Shown here piece by piece: positions 17,921-27,116 of a stretch of 64,000 nt of DNA. The translations under genes were made by a program, and so were the position numbers. Origin of the DNA: Caballeronia sordidicola. GTDB taxonomy: Bacteria > Pseudomonadota > Gammaproteobacteria > Burkholderiales > Burkholderiaceae. Every line of letters starts with the position of its first letter. The first letter of the stretch is position 1. The DNA lies in NCBI RefSeq assembly GCF_000729995.1, contig NZ_JNFG01000214.1, forward strand, positions 310,001 to 374,000. The letters are read 5' to 3'. The notes beneath the pieces were generated by a model. That model did no database searches. It had not been told where the DNA came from and was given only the letters and a program-made list of their open reading frames with translations.

Positions 17921-17980
17921 GGCTGCCTCCACAAGGCTCATTATCAACCTCATGGCGTCCACTTTTCGGGGACCAGATCA

Positions 17981-18310
17981 AAATGTCGCCAGATGGGTGG
18001 TTCCCTCGTTGGCGATGATTGCGTAGCGGGCGTAAGCCTCATCAATCATTCCGGACTGCAAGAGGATCGTCTCACAGGCTTTCGCGACCGCGCCAAGTGA
18101 GGCATTGGATGCCTGTGAAGCCTGTGCATAGCGGAGTGCTTCGGCTGGTCGGCCTTGCGCCATCAGCGCATCGACTCCCCAGCGACGGTAGTGCCACCAG
18201 CTGAAGCGCGCGCTGTCCACCAACCGGATTAATTCGTCGTAGCGTTGCGCGCCGTAGAGCGCGCTCAGGCAAGCAGTTTGTGCCCGTAAAGAAATCGCCG
18301 TGGCCATCAG
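17981..18310 (-). pseudogene. Unknown gene, middle piece
   Basis: Piece of the gene also represented at 16174-16611 and 19848-20313, lying between two insertion sequences. It reads GPDGHGDFFTGT, then one extra A (run at 18277-18279) shifts the frame, and the protein resumes as ACLSALYGAQRYDELIRLVD and ends HLATF at the IS3 junction. The gene is therefore broken three times. Confidence 0.7.
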
Positions 18311-18320
18311 GGCCTAACAC

Positions 18321-19847
18321 GAATGGCACTTACTTAAGCCCGTGGCACGTGCCCATATTTTCGGACGCGCTCGCGTGCGATGTGACGAGGCTCTTTCAGC
18401 CATGGGTAAGACTTCGGTCTTCGTTTGCGCATTCGTGGTTCGATGCGACCGGGACGATTCCCAACGCAAGACTGCGCGATCAGGTTGAACAGGAGACTCT
18501 GGTCGTGGGTTGCTGCCAGACCTCGGGCCAGCCATTCAGTCCATAACTGCACGGTGTGTTTGAAACTCAGTGTTCTCGGATCGGTGGCATAGTGGCTCGC
18601 GGCCTGAGCCATCAGCAACCGAATCACGTTATAGGCCAGCAGATGGACCCAGATCTCCTTCTCGTTCATGTGGGCGGTCTGGCAATGCAGTACGTCCATA
18701 CCCATCGTCGTCTTGATGTTACGTAGATCCAGTTCCACGTTCCAACGCCTGGCGTACAACTGCGAGAGCTCCTGTTTGCTGGTCTTGCGTGCATCAAGCA
18801 TCGTGGTGACCAGCACCCGGTGATGCAGCCTGGACTCGCGCACCATCAGTTCATCGGGGAAGGCCTGGTACTGCTCACGCGTCATCCAGTCGGGACGCTG
18901 CCGGGGTTTGGGCCACGTCACAATGTGATCGCGCATGCCCAGCGACTTGCCTCGCCGAAAGTCGGTGCGGCGCGCCCCATGCTGTTGCATCACGACATCC
19001 ACTCCGGCGGCGATCATTGAGGCCATCAGAAAGTAGTGGCAGTACAAGGCATCGGCGACGATCACATCACCTTTGCAAAACGTATCTTGCAGCATGCGAA
19101 ACGCCGTCAGCTCCCCGCTGCCTTTGCCCGCGTACGTTCCGACACTCGCCTCCAGCACTGCGCCGCTTGCCAGACAGATCACCGCAACCAGATAGGCTAA
19201 CGGAAATCCCACTCCTTCGGCCTGAGAACTGGACTGCGGGAAGCGGGCCTGGTTCGACGGCGTATCGGGCATCGAGATCCCTGTCCCGTCAACCAGCTTG
19301 ACCGGGCGCCCGCGCCACGTCCAGGCCGCTCTGGCCTGCTCGTGCAGTTGACGTCCTGTCTCGCGCGTCAACTCCCGCACCATCATCAGAGGCAGTCTCT
19401 GGCGAGCGCGGCAGTAGCCTCCCGTACGCACACTCATGGGTCGCAGCCCGTCGGCAGCTCGCTGCGCAGCCCACCCGTTGACCGCCTTCTGACACGAGGC
19501 GTCCTCTTCCAGTGCCTGGCGCATGAACATCGACAGTGTCACCGTCGGCGGATACAGCCGTTCCCGATGTTCTGGCAAATGCGCTTCCGTTATGTCCAAC
19601 AGCTCCGGGCTCGTCAGTATGTTGAAGTAGTCAACCGCCTGGGCCCTGCGTGCCCGGCTTTGAACGCCGCCTAGTGTTTGCCTGTGATGACTTCGTGCAT
19701 TACGATCCATGGGGGCTGGTCCTTGGAATGAGACGGGTGTTTGCCTGGTAACAACCATCCTATCAATCCCTGGATCAGCCTCCTCCGTTTCTCTTCAAGT
19801 ACTTACCCGCGTCTTCTCCTCCATGCTGGCTTAAGTAAGTGCCATTC
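18321..19847 (-). mobile_element. IS4-family insertion sequence, 1527 bp
   Basis: Perfect 18-base terminal inverted repeats (gaatggcacttacttaag) at 18321-18338 and 19830-19847, flanked by an exact 10-base duplication ggcctaacac (18311-18320 and 19848-19857). Sharp ends and an intact transposase indicate a recent insertion. Confidence 0.93.
18334..19758 (-). CDS. IS4-family transposase
   Basis: 474 residues, intact. DDE region: D in KLVDGTGISMPD, D in GDVIVADALY, and the Y-x-R-W-x-E segment YARRWNVELDLRNIKTTMG. The long insertion between the second Asp and the Glu is typical of IS4 enzymes. The gene fills the element. Confidence 0.92.
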   Translation of the reverse strand: MVVTRQTPVSFQGPAPMDRNARSHHRQTLGGVQSRARRAQAVDYFNILTSPELLDITEAHLPEHRERLYPPTVTLSMFMRQALEEDASCQKAVNGWAAQRAADGLRPMSVRTGGYCRARQRLPLMMVRELTRETGRQLHEQARAAWTWRGRPVKLVDGTGISMPDTPSNQARFPQSSSQAEGVGFPLAYLVAVICLASGAVLEASVGTYAGKGSGELTAFRMLQDTFCKGDVIVADALYCHYFLMASMIAAGVDVVMQQHGARRTDFRRGKSLGMRDHIVTWPKPRQRPDWMTREQYQAFPDELMVRESRLHHRVLVTTMLDARKTSKQELSQLYARRWNVELDLRNIKTTMGMDVLHCQTAHMNEKEIWVHLLAYNVIRLLMAQAASHYATDPRTLSFKHTVQLWTEWLARGLAATHDQSLLFNLIAQSCVGNRPGRIEPRMRKRRPKSYPWLKEPRHIARERVRKYGHVPRA

Positions 19848-20313
19848 GGCCTAACACGCGTGTGGTCGTCGTCAAAAGCCGCTCTGCCCAAGCCGAGGCG
19901 ATTGACGGCGTCACGCATAACTGGCCCCCAAAGTCACCTAAGTGTTCGATGTACGGCATCCGGTCTTCTTGTAGCGCATCGAATAGCCGCTCAAGCCATG
20001 CTTCGCGCACGGATTCTGTCACGTCTGGCGCGGCGATGATCGGGACGAGCACGTCGATGGCGCGATTCACCGCGCTTCCCAGTGCGCCGGAGGAGCTATC
20101 GACTTGCTCCAGCGCGGGCGAGAGCTTTTCGAGAAGCAAAACAGCGCCGTCGGCCGCAAGCAGAGGGTCGGTGCGCGCCGCGCGCTTGATTTCTGTTACC
20201 GCTTCCTTCAGACGCTGAATCGGCAGCGCTGAGCGCCAACCGAAAGCCTGACGTCGAAAGTGGGAAGCGAATGCCCACTTGTGGGGGCTACTTCCGATCG
20301 TGGGAGTTTTCAA
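19848..20313 (-). pseudogene. Unknown gene, N-terminal piece (cut by IS4-type element)
   Basis: Starts at a TTG at 20313 that abuts the stop of the upstream gene (tga-ttg), implying coupled translation. Reads SSPHKWAFASHFRRQAFGWR, then SSGALGSAVNRAIDVLVPII and AWAERLLTTTTRVLG, where the IS4 element interrupts. Function unknown; helical, no catalytic motif. Confidence 0.7.
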
Positions 20314-21160
20314 TCAGCGAGTGCTCATGTAGGACAAGTAGAGCGAAGTCTGCAAGCCCTGAAGCTTCTTGCGGTAATCCAAAACGTCGTAGTGGCGGCC
20401 TTGTCGCTCAAGGCTGAGCAATTCAAGCAGCAGTCGCATCGCGCGTTCTGGACTCGCCTGCGTTGAGGGCTGCGCTGCGATCAGGAGGCGCGCAAGAGCG
20501 GGTTTCTCGATCAAGACCCAGGCAGTATGCGCCTTCAAAGCTCGCGTAGAACTTCCTGAGCAACGAATCCAACGGCTTGTCGCCCATTCGTTCGACAAGC
20601 CCGGCACAGCGATCCGGCGCGAGCCATGCGAGCTCCGCCAGGAGGGGCCAGGTTTGCTCCAGTGCGTCGAGCCGGTAGGAGGCTTCGGCCATCCATGCTA
20701 GCGGCGCTGGAATGCGACGCCATGATTCGATAGTAAGGACCGCGTCGCGCGCATCCGACCAACCACCTGCCTTCAGCCATAGCGCTGCTGCATGGGTGTC
20801 GATCGAATCGGCTCGGAAGGGCAGCAAACTCGCGCGCTGCGCCAGTTCCCGCCATAGGGGTAGAAGCCATCTGCTGCCCGCATGCTCGCCCCACATGCGC
20901 AGGGCGGCCGGCGTGGTTTTTTCAACGAGAGCACTGCGTGCTTCAGCCGCGGATTGATGATTGGAGAACGCGGTGGATGACCGCAGATCGAGGGCGCCAG
21001 CCAGTACGGTCAGTTGGGGAACGCTGTCGTCATCGGGATACTCGTCACTCAACCGCCGAAGGGTCTGCTGTGTCTCAATCGCGTCGTAGCGTTGCAGCGC
21101 GTTCAGGACATCGTTGCGCAGCATCACATCACGGCTGTCTGCAAAAATATCGAGTTGCAT
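20314..21160 (-). pseudogene. Unknown gene upstream of the IS-disrupted gene, frameshifted
   Basis: From the ATG at 21160: MQLDIFADSRDVMLRNDVLN, then a long Trp/Ala-rich helical domain of about 210 residues. Near 20528 the frame changes: the continuation WVLIEKPALARLLIAAQP through SLYLSYMSTR lies in the frame ending at 20314. A single indel explains it. The two genes form a pair that is now dead on both sides. Confidence 0.65.
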
Positions 21161-21930
21161 GCTTGAAATCGGGAGCCGGCGGCCGTTCAGGTGGAAGCCA
21201 ATTATGCCATCGACGCCTACCGTCGGGGACTGACTGGACGGAGCGAAGCCGGCTGTTGCGGATCGGCGTTATCGAGCAGGGGATGATCGGCCTGATAAGG
21301 CCACCGAACGAGGTCTCGAAATACGATTTCGGAGGCCGGTCTTGATCGAATCCAGAGGTGTCGCGCAGGATGCGATGATGGACCGGACAATACGTGAATG
21401 CCGCAAACTGGAACAACGTCGCGTGAAATCTAGTCTCAGCGGAAGATTGCCTGAAGCGTAAAAAGGACTGGCGGAATCGACTATCGCTTCGTGGCTGATC
21501 CTTAAAAAAATGCACTTTGAAGATCGGCGGGAGAAACTCTCAGGGTTCTCGCTAGATTGAGGAAATCGAAGAAATCCGAGGCGTGCGGATCGATGCGACA
21601 TTCTGCATTGGTCATGCGAAATACCGATAGTGCTTCCGTGAGTTGCTGCCAGCTTAGACGGTTAAGCGTCTGAAACTTCGAGAGTCGAGCCCATGCGGAC
21701 TCGACCGGATAGGTCCGAGCGGATCACGTGGTGTAGGTGGGCTGGGTGGCATCGTTGGGGGGCGAGCTGGTCTCCACTGCAAATGTACCAAGAGCATAGC
21801 GACTACGCCCCTAGACACGGCTGTGGATGAAAGGATTGGCACCGGTTCCTTATTGCAGCGCCAACAAGACGTTGTGTCCTTGGTTCGCCCGGTGTGGCAA
21901 GCAGTCGCTGACCAAACCGGGCGATCACCT
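21161..21930. other. Gene-poor stretch
   Basis: Only short, overlapping, low-quality frames. The promoter of the 20314-21160 gene should lie at its left end. No domain recognised. Confidence 0.45.
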
Positions 21931-22533
21931 TCAGATCGTTGAGCCGACACGGGTCTCGACAACTGCCGAGGGGCTGCTCACGGCCGTGCTCTTTGGCGAA
22001 ATCTTTTTCGTCGGCGCCTTCGTTGCGGCTGCCTTCGGCATCGCATTCACCGCAACTTTTCTAGCCAGATTCTTGGCGGTCGGCGCTTTCTTGGCAGCAG
22101 GCTTCGTCGCTACAGCTGTCTTCTTCGCTACCTTCTTGGCGGAAGCTTTCTTGCCAGGAAGCTTCGCGCTACTCGCATCCGTCGCACTGGTGTCGGCACC
22201 GTCAACCAGAAACCTCGTCCGGTCTTTCACTGCCGCCAGCCACGCGGGTGCCGGACCACGTCCGCTCCATGTGGCTCCGGTCTTCGGGTCGAGGTATTTT
22301 GCCGGCTGCGGTCCTTTACGCTGTCCCTTGGAAGCAAGTGCGCCTGCTACCGCGGCTTTCTTGGTTGCGGTCTTGGCCCTATTTACTGGATTCACAGCAC
22401 TCACGCTCGCCGCGCGGATATCCTCGGTACTACTCGCAATTAGGAACTTGGCGCGGTTCTTGGTATCCGCAATCCACGCCGGCGCGCGACCGTGGCCGGT
22501 CCAGGTGGCGCCCGTCTTATTGAGACTTCCATA
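21931..22533 (-). pseudogene. H-NS-like nucleoid protein, C-terminal part (split by IS630-type element)
   Basis: Two H-NS DNA-binding modules in tandem: KTGATWTGHGRAPAWI and, about 60 residues later, DPKTGATWSGRGPAPAWL. A Lys/Ala-rich tail of about 75 residues (AKKVAKKTAVATKPAAKKAP) follows, resembling histone H1-like tails. The N-terminal dimerisation part is at 23606-23876, beyond the IS. The two halves are one base out of register across the TA target, so at least one further indel exists. Confidence 0.75.
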
Positions 22534-23603
22534 ATTCATGACATTACCAGAGCGTAGCCTGCATCCAGCACGCCGCAATGATCGAGGGTCGCTTTTGAGC
22601 GCTCTTGAGTTTGTTGCGCGCGGTGAACTGCAACTCGCTCAGATCGTTAGGACAGTAGTTGGCCAGCCCATGTCGCTTGAGCCACGCCCACAGATATTCG
22701 ACCGGATTGAGGTCCGGGGCATAGGGAGGAAGAAAGGCGATTTGGATGTGCCCGTTCAGTGCATCGAGATAGTCGCGCACCAAGCGGCTGCGATGCGCCT
22801 TCAAACCATCCCAGATTACCAGCAGAGGTTGCTTGAGATGGGCCTTGAGTGCTTTGAGAAATTCGACGATCTCTTCCTTGCGGATGCTGCCCTCGTGCAA
22901 TCTGAACAAACAGTTGGTGCGCGTGAGTCCGGCGATCACCGAGACGTGATTCCAGTTGAAGTGAAACTGGATGACCGGCGTCTGACCCTTGAGCGCCCAG
23001 GTGCGCACGCGCGTAGGGCGCTCGCTGATTCCGGACTCGTCTACAAAGACAATCAGTCGACCTTCTCGACGGGCTTTTTTTTGAGAGCCGGCCACGTACA
23101 GCGTTTCCAACTGCGCACTGCATCTTCGTCGCGCTCGATGGCCCGCTTCTCAGGCTTTTGCACGCTAAAGCCCAAGGCGCCCAGGATTCGCCAGATTTGC
23201 GTTTGGCCGAACTTGACGTCGTACAGCCGTTCGATAAGCACTCCCACACGCTTGAGCGTCCAAAGCTCTGTACCAAAGCCGTGCTCGGTAGGCTTTTGCA
23301 GAATGGCTCGGCGCAAACCTTCCAACTGGGACTCGTCCAGTCTGGCAGGACGGCCCCTCGATGGCACGCTACGCAACGCTTCGATCCCGCCTTCATCGAG
23401 CAAGGCCTTCCACGTGTACACGGTTTGCCGGGCCACCCCCACTTCGAGTGCGACTTCGGCAGGCTTTTTCCCCTTGAGCAGCAGTCGCGCTGCACGCAAT
23501 CGTTTCTTTGTCGCCTCGTCCGATAGCCTCTTGACCATGCCTCATACCCTCAAACAGTTCATTGAAGATATAACGCGCCGGGCTCCAATTGGTTGTCATG
23601 TTT
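22534..23603 (-). mobile_element. IS630-family insertion sequence
   Basis: Related inverted ends (catgacattacc near 22537 and its partner ggttgtcatg near 23591) are flanked by TA at 22532-22533 and 23604-23605, the TA duplication expected of IS630/Tc1-type elements. About 1.07 kb. Exact ends are uncertain by a few bases. Confidence 0.75.
22544..23538 (-). CDS. IS630-family transposase, two frames joined by programmed frameshift
   Basis: First frame (23538-23053): HTH_29-type domain (PAEVALEVGVARQTVYTWKA). Second frame (23110-22544): DDE catalytic part with VFVDESG, VIWDGLKAH and DLNPVEYLW, all three acidic residues present. The frames overlap at a run of eight A followed by G near 23075, a -1 slippery site that would make a fused protein. 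Both halves look undamaged. Confidence 0.85.
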
Positions 23604-23605
23604 TA

Positions 23606-23876
23606 CGGAAATATCAATAGGATGTTGATACTTGGGCGGCGTGCCGCCCTTTAGACTTTTGGCAGCCTTCACCTTGACGTTTGGAGTACTCCAATTCGCC
23701 GCTTTAGCATCGCGCTTTACCTTTGCTTTGGCCTCGATGTCTACGGTCGTCAAACCGTGCGTGAGCATAATTTTTCGAATTTGGTCGACCGCCGCTTGCG
23801 CCTTTTTTGCAATCAACGTATCTGCTTGCACCTGCAATTTCTTCATCTTTTGTTGGATCTGTTCGAGGGTGGGCAT
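23606..23876 (-). pseudogene. H-NS-like nucleoid protein, N-terminal part
   Basis: ATG at 23876 preceded by taaggagctcacg. The sequence MPTLEQIQQKMKKLQVQADT and the following coiled coil are the N-terminal oligomerisation domain of the Burkholderiaceae H-NS group. It continues to PPKYQHP, the start of the DNA-binding module, then runs into the IS. A truncated protein able to oligomerise but not bind DNA could be made. Confidence 0.8.
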
Positions 23877-24374
23877 CGTGAGCTCCTTAAATGGATATGG
23901 CCGCACTATGCCATGAGCCTCGATAGTGTGAAAGCGCTGATAGGGTCTTCGCGTTACGCAGATGCAACCAACGACGACGGTTGGACCGGTTAGGATCCTT
24001 TGCGATTTGAGTCTAGCTGCCACCGTTTGTGTACGCTCGATAACGCCGCGTCATGCGAGGCGAGGCGCTGGTTTTCGCAGAACAGTGATCGTCAGAGCGT
24101 CAGTCTATTGTTTGATTTGACTGTCTTTGAGCGTGTTCCAAGCCGTATTGGGTAAGAGTTCTACTGGACCAGCCTCCATAAAGCGGGGTACAGGTCAGCA
24201 TTTGCGTGACTTTATGGCAAAAACCCCTTGATTCATGGGCCGAAACGTTGCGTCTTCAAGTCGGTGTTGTTACGCTGGCGGCCAACCCGAGAATTTGTAC
24301 CTTTGCGTTAGTCGGTGACGACGCAAAGGCAAAGGCCTTGGGCAACCTTTGACTAATTTAGAAGAGAGGCATTC

Positions 24375-24848
24375 ATGGCAACAACTGCTACGAAGAAAAC
24401 CGCTGCTCCCGCTACGAAGAAAGCGGCAGCGCCCGCTACGAAAAAAGCACCGACTGTCAGCAAGAAAGCTGCGCCAGTCGCGAAAAAGGCCGCTGCACCT
24501 GCAGTAAAGAAGCCAGATGCGGCGGCTCCCTTGAAACCGATCAAGGATACGTTCACGAAAGCGTCGCTGACCATTCACCTGGCCGAGCGCTCGGGCGTGG
24601 AGCCGAAGGCGGCCAAGGCGTTGTTGGCAGCCCTCGAAGAAACGGTGCTCGCATCGATTCACAAGAAGGGCGCGCAGGAGTTCACACTGCCGGGATTGCT
24701 GAAGGTGGTCGCGCAAGATGTGCCGGCCAAGAAGAAGCGCTTCGGCAAGGACCCGTTCACGGGTGATGACAAATGGTTTGCGGCCAAGCCCGCTTCGGTG
24801 CGGCTCAAGGTGCGCCCGCTGAAGAAGCTGAAGGACGCCGCGCTGTAA
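24375..24848 (+). CDS. HU-like DNA-binding protein with N-terminal KA-rich tail
   Basis: 157 residues from an ATG after agaagagagg. Residues 1-50 are repetitive Lys/Ala/Pro (APATKKAAAPATKKAP); residues about 55-145 form an HU/IHF-like fold (LTIHLAERSGVEPKAAKALL, then FTLPGLLKVVAQDVPAKKKR, FGKDPFTGDD). The tail should add non-specific DNA affinity, as in histone-like AlgP/H1-type proteins. Ends with a clear terminator. Confidence 0.85.
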   Translation: MATTATKKTAAPATKKAAAPATKKAPTVSKKAAPVAKKAAAPAVKKPDAAAPLKPIKDTFTKASLTIHLAERSGVEPKAAKALLAALEETVLASIHKKGAQEFTLPGLLKVVAQDVPAKKKRFGKDPFTGDDKWFAAKPASVRLKVRPLKKLKDAAL

Positions 24849-24870
24849 GAGCAGTTGTTCTGAAGTAATA

Positions 24871-24906
24871 ACGCCCCTCGCTGACGAAAATCCGAGGGGC
24901 GTTTTC
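24871..24906 (+). terminator. Intrinsic terminator of the HU-like gene
   Basis: acgcccctcg (24871-24880) pairs perfectly with cgaggggcgt (24893-24902), 12-base loop, followed by a T-run (tttt) after the stem. It begins 22 bases after the stop codon. Confidence 0.88.
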
Positions 24907-25325
24907 TGTTCACGGTCGTGGTCGACGACGTCGGCGCGGCGATGGGATTGAAAAACGGTCGATGGCAGCGAGCGAACCGGCGTCCACGCCCTCGGGTGAC
25001 GACCACGCGCTCACTTGCAAACCACATGGCGTCGGCTCGTCTCTATTGGCAACGGCAGCAACTGCTTGCGTTTCTGCACCCAGACGCTGGCAACGACTAG
25101 CCGATGTGCAGCAGCGTGCGCTCTGGAACAACAGCGACGGGCTCTTGCACCGTCAACCGACGGTGATGACCGGCGATGCTCTTTTGACCAAGTTCGCCGA
25201 AGAAATCGCCGAGACCATTGCGTACCCCATTCAAACGCCAGTTCAGCCGGCTTCACCGTAACGAGGCGAGGCCGAAATCGGAGGGCGTATCATGGGCGGC
25301 GATTTCCACTACAGAGCGACTTGCC
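24907..25325. other. Stretch with possible broken small gene
   Basis: Two frames look weakly protein-like: ARLYWQRQQLLAFLHPDAGN ending near 25095 and DVQQRALWNNSDGLLHRQPT, then LLTKFAEEIAETIAYPIQ to 25261. One frameshift could join them into a phasin-like or unknown helical protein. Evidence is thin. Confidence 0.25.
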
Positions 25326-25958
25326 ATGGCTGAAGTTAGTTGGTTCAACCAGATAGACCGCGAGTGGGCAGCACTGACCCGGCACGACCCAGGTCTCGAC
25401 ATCGAGAAGTTTTATCGACACGTGCTGTCGGCCTATAAGTCTGGATTTGCGCCTTTAGAATCTATCGCTTCCACTGCGAACGCATTGCTCGTGTCCGCAC
25501 TGCCTGGGGCGGCGTATCTTGGGCGCAAGATGCTGGACCAGGTGGGCGTCGACAAACACCCGGCCCTGCGGGTCACTTACGCGATATCGCTGCTCAGTGG
25601 CACCGGTGGCGAGGCCGACTACGCGTTGGGTCACCGCGTGCTGAGGGATGTGCTGAAGGATGAACACGCCCCGGACAAACTCAAAGGCCTATCCGCCGCC
25701 GCTCTTGGCGACAGCGCGCGGTTAGGGCGTGGAGAAGACGTGGACCTAACGCTTGCCAAAGCTCAGTACGAGATAGCGTTCGAACTCGGCATGCGAGATG
25801 CGGCTCATACCCTCGGGCTTTACTGGGAAAACTGTTGGAGCGGCGCCGCGCCAGGCGACGTTCTCCCGGACCGGCCCCGCGCACTGCAGTGGTATAAACG
25901 CGGCGGCGTAGCGAGTCCGAGGTGCATGGCGCGGCTCGACGCCCTGACCACCAGGTAG
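25326..25958 (+). CDS. Sel1-like repeat protein
   Basis: Start at 25326 (MAEVSWFNQ). 210 residues, helical; the part AKAQYEIAFELGMRDAAHTL followed by GLYW and a later ALQWYKRGG resembles Sel1/TPR-like repeats that mediate protein-protein contact. No signal peptide, so cytoplasmic. Role unknown. Confidence 0.6.
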   Translation: MAEVSWFNQIDREWAALTRHDPGLDIEKFYRHVLSAYKSGFAPLESIASTANALLVSALPGAAYLGRKMLDQVGVDKHPALRVTYAISLLSGTGGEADYALGHRVLRDVLKDEHAPDKLKGLSAAALGDSARLGRGEDVDLTLAKAQYEIAFELGMRDAAHTLGLYWENCWSGAAPGDVLPDRPRALQWYKRGGVASPRCMARLDALTTR

Positions 25959-26666
25959 TAGGCAGGCTCGGCAACCGGGCCTGCGTGGTAGTTGCCCAGT
26001 CGTTTGGCAAATTGGTGAGCGTTGCTGCTCATGGCCCACGTGAGCGGCGCACGCGTCGCCTTCAACAGTCGTAGTTCGAGGTGGATCTGTCAATGCGAAG
26101 GCTTATCAGGCGGGCAGACGCGGTTTGAAATGACACTTGGCGCTGGAGCGAGACGACCGTGCATAGGTGGGGCTCGACGTCATGGCGTGCGAATCGGGCA
26201 TTCTATTCCTCGGCGCTGAGGTACAAACCGATACATTTAAAAAATGAGCGCCGCTTGTCTTTGGTCGAACGAGCGGCGCAGAATCGGGCGGCTTCAATAG
26301 TCCACTCACTTGTGACGCGCAGGGAGCGGCGGGGCGGCTAGCAGCACACCCGCGGGGAAGGGACTAAAGAGCGGTGTGAGGAAGCGCTCCACTGCATGGG
26401 GCTCTTCAGTCGGATTGATTGCAAGCTTGCGCATGGGCACGCGAACCGGGTATCAATGCCGCAGGCAAGACTCAATGCGCACTCGATCTAGATCAGAAGC
26501 AGTACATTAGCGTCCACAGGCCGGACCGCCATATCCAAGGTCGCGAAACTGAAGGATCTGCTCAACCCTCGTTGGCATGGGGGTGCTATGCAAACGCCAA
26601 CGAGACCCAAACCTGAGCACCGCCGTCAATAGGGCTTCTTTATTCCGCTGCCCGACGCAGGCGAAT
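25959..26666. other. Gene-poor stretch
   Basis: About 700 bases with only short frames lacking domains or good starts. No repeats or RNA genes noticed. Confidence 0.45.
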
Positions 26667-26978
26667 CTATCTCCCGTTATTCATTTGCTTCTGCGAGTTG
26701 CCTGATGTTGTCCCCAACGCGCTCCAACCGGAAGCGTCGGGCGTTGAACCGGTAATGCCGCTTCCATTCGCCGTCCCCATCCCGTTCCCACCTTGTCCAG
26801 CACCGTTGCCTCCCGCGGTACCACCACCTGGTCGCTGCGCATAAGCGGCGCCGGACAAAGTCAAAACGAACGCCGAAACCAACAATCCCTTGTGGAAGCT
26901 TGCATGGCAGTCTCCTTTATTCGCGAAGAAGCGAGTTGCGCGACCGGTCCATCTGCGCTCTGAATTCGCTGCAATCAC
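26667..26978 (-). CDS. Small exported Gly/Asn-rich protein, start uncertain
   Basis: Contains a signal peptide (GLLVSAFVLTLSGAAYAQ) and a short mature tail rich in Gly, Asn, Thr (GGNGAGQGGNGMGTANGSG). The well-placed ATG after ggagactgcc near 26905 is out of frame by one with the signal peptide, so either an upstream non-ATG start is used or the gene carries a frameshift. Such tails are low-complexity and probably unstructured. Confidence 0.5.
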   Translation of the reverse strand: MIAANSERRWTGRATRFFANKGDCHASFHKGLLVSAFVLTLSGAAYAQRPGGGTAGGNGAGQGGNGMGTANGSGITGSTPDASGWSALGTTSGNSQKQMNNGR

Positions 26979-27116
26979 CGTGCCACGACGGTCGAAAGCG
27001 CGTCAAGCTAGCCAGCGGGTCCGGCATAACGTGCTGTCGTTCTCGGACAGACACTTTTCAGCTGCGGAATGATTATTGCGCCTCCCCGGTGACTCCCTCC
27101 CGAAAGGTTTCCTGCC

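Larger units (their letters stand above)
16612..17980 (-). mobile_element. IS3-family insertion sequence, 1369 bp
   Basis: Ends share an imperfect inverted repeat whose inner part gtggacgccatga is identical at both ends; outer parts are diverged. Flanks show the same aaa triplet (16609-16611 and 17981-17983), a 3-base target duplication that exactly restores the interrupted reading frame. It carries orfA and a frameshifted orfB, so it is probably no longer autonomous. Confidence 0.85.

Noticed and set aside
17046-18026. Long forward frame of 326 residues
   Set aside because: Antisense shadow of the IS3-family transposase genes, which are recognisable on the other strand.
22538-23620. Forward frame of 360 residues
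   Set aside because: Antisense shadow of the IS630 transposase.
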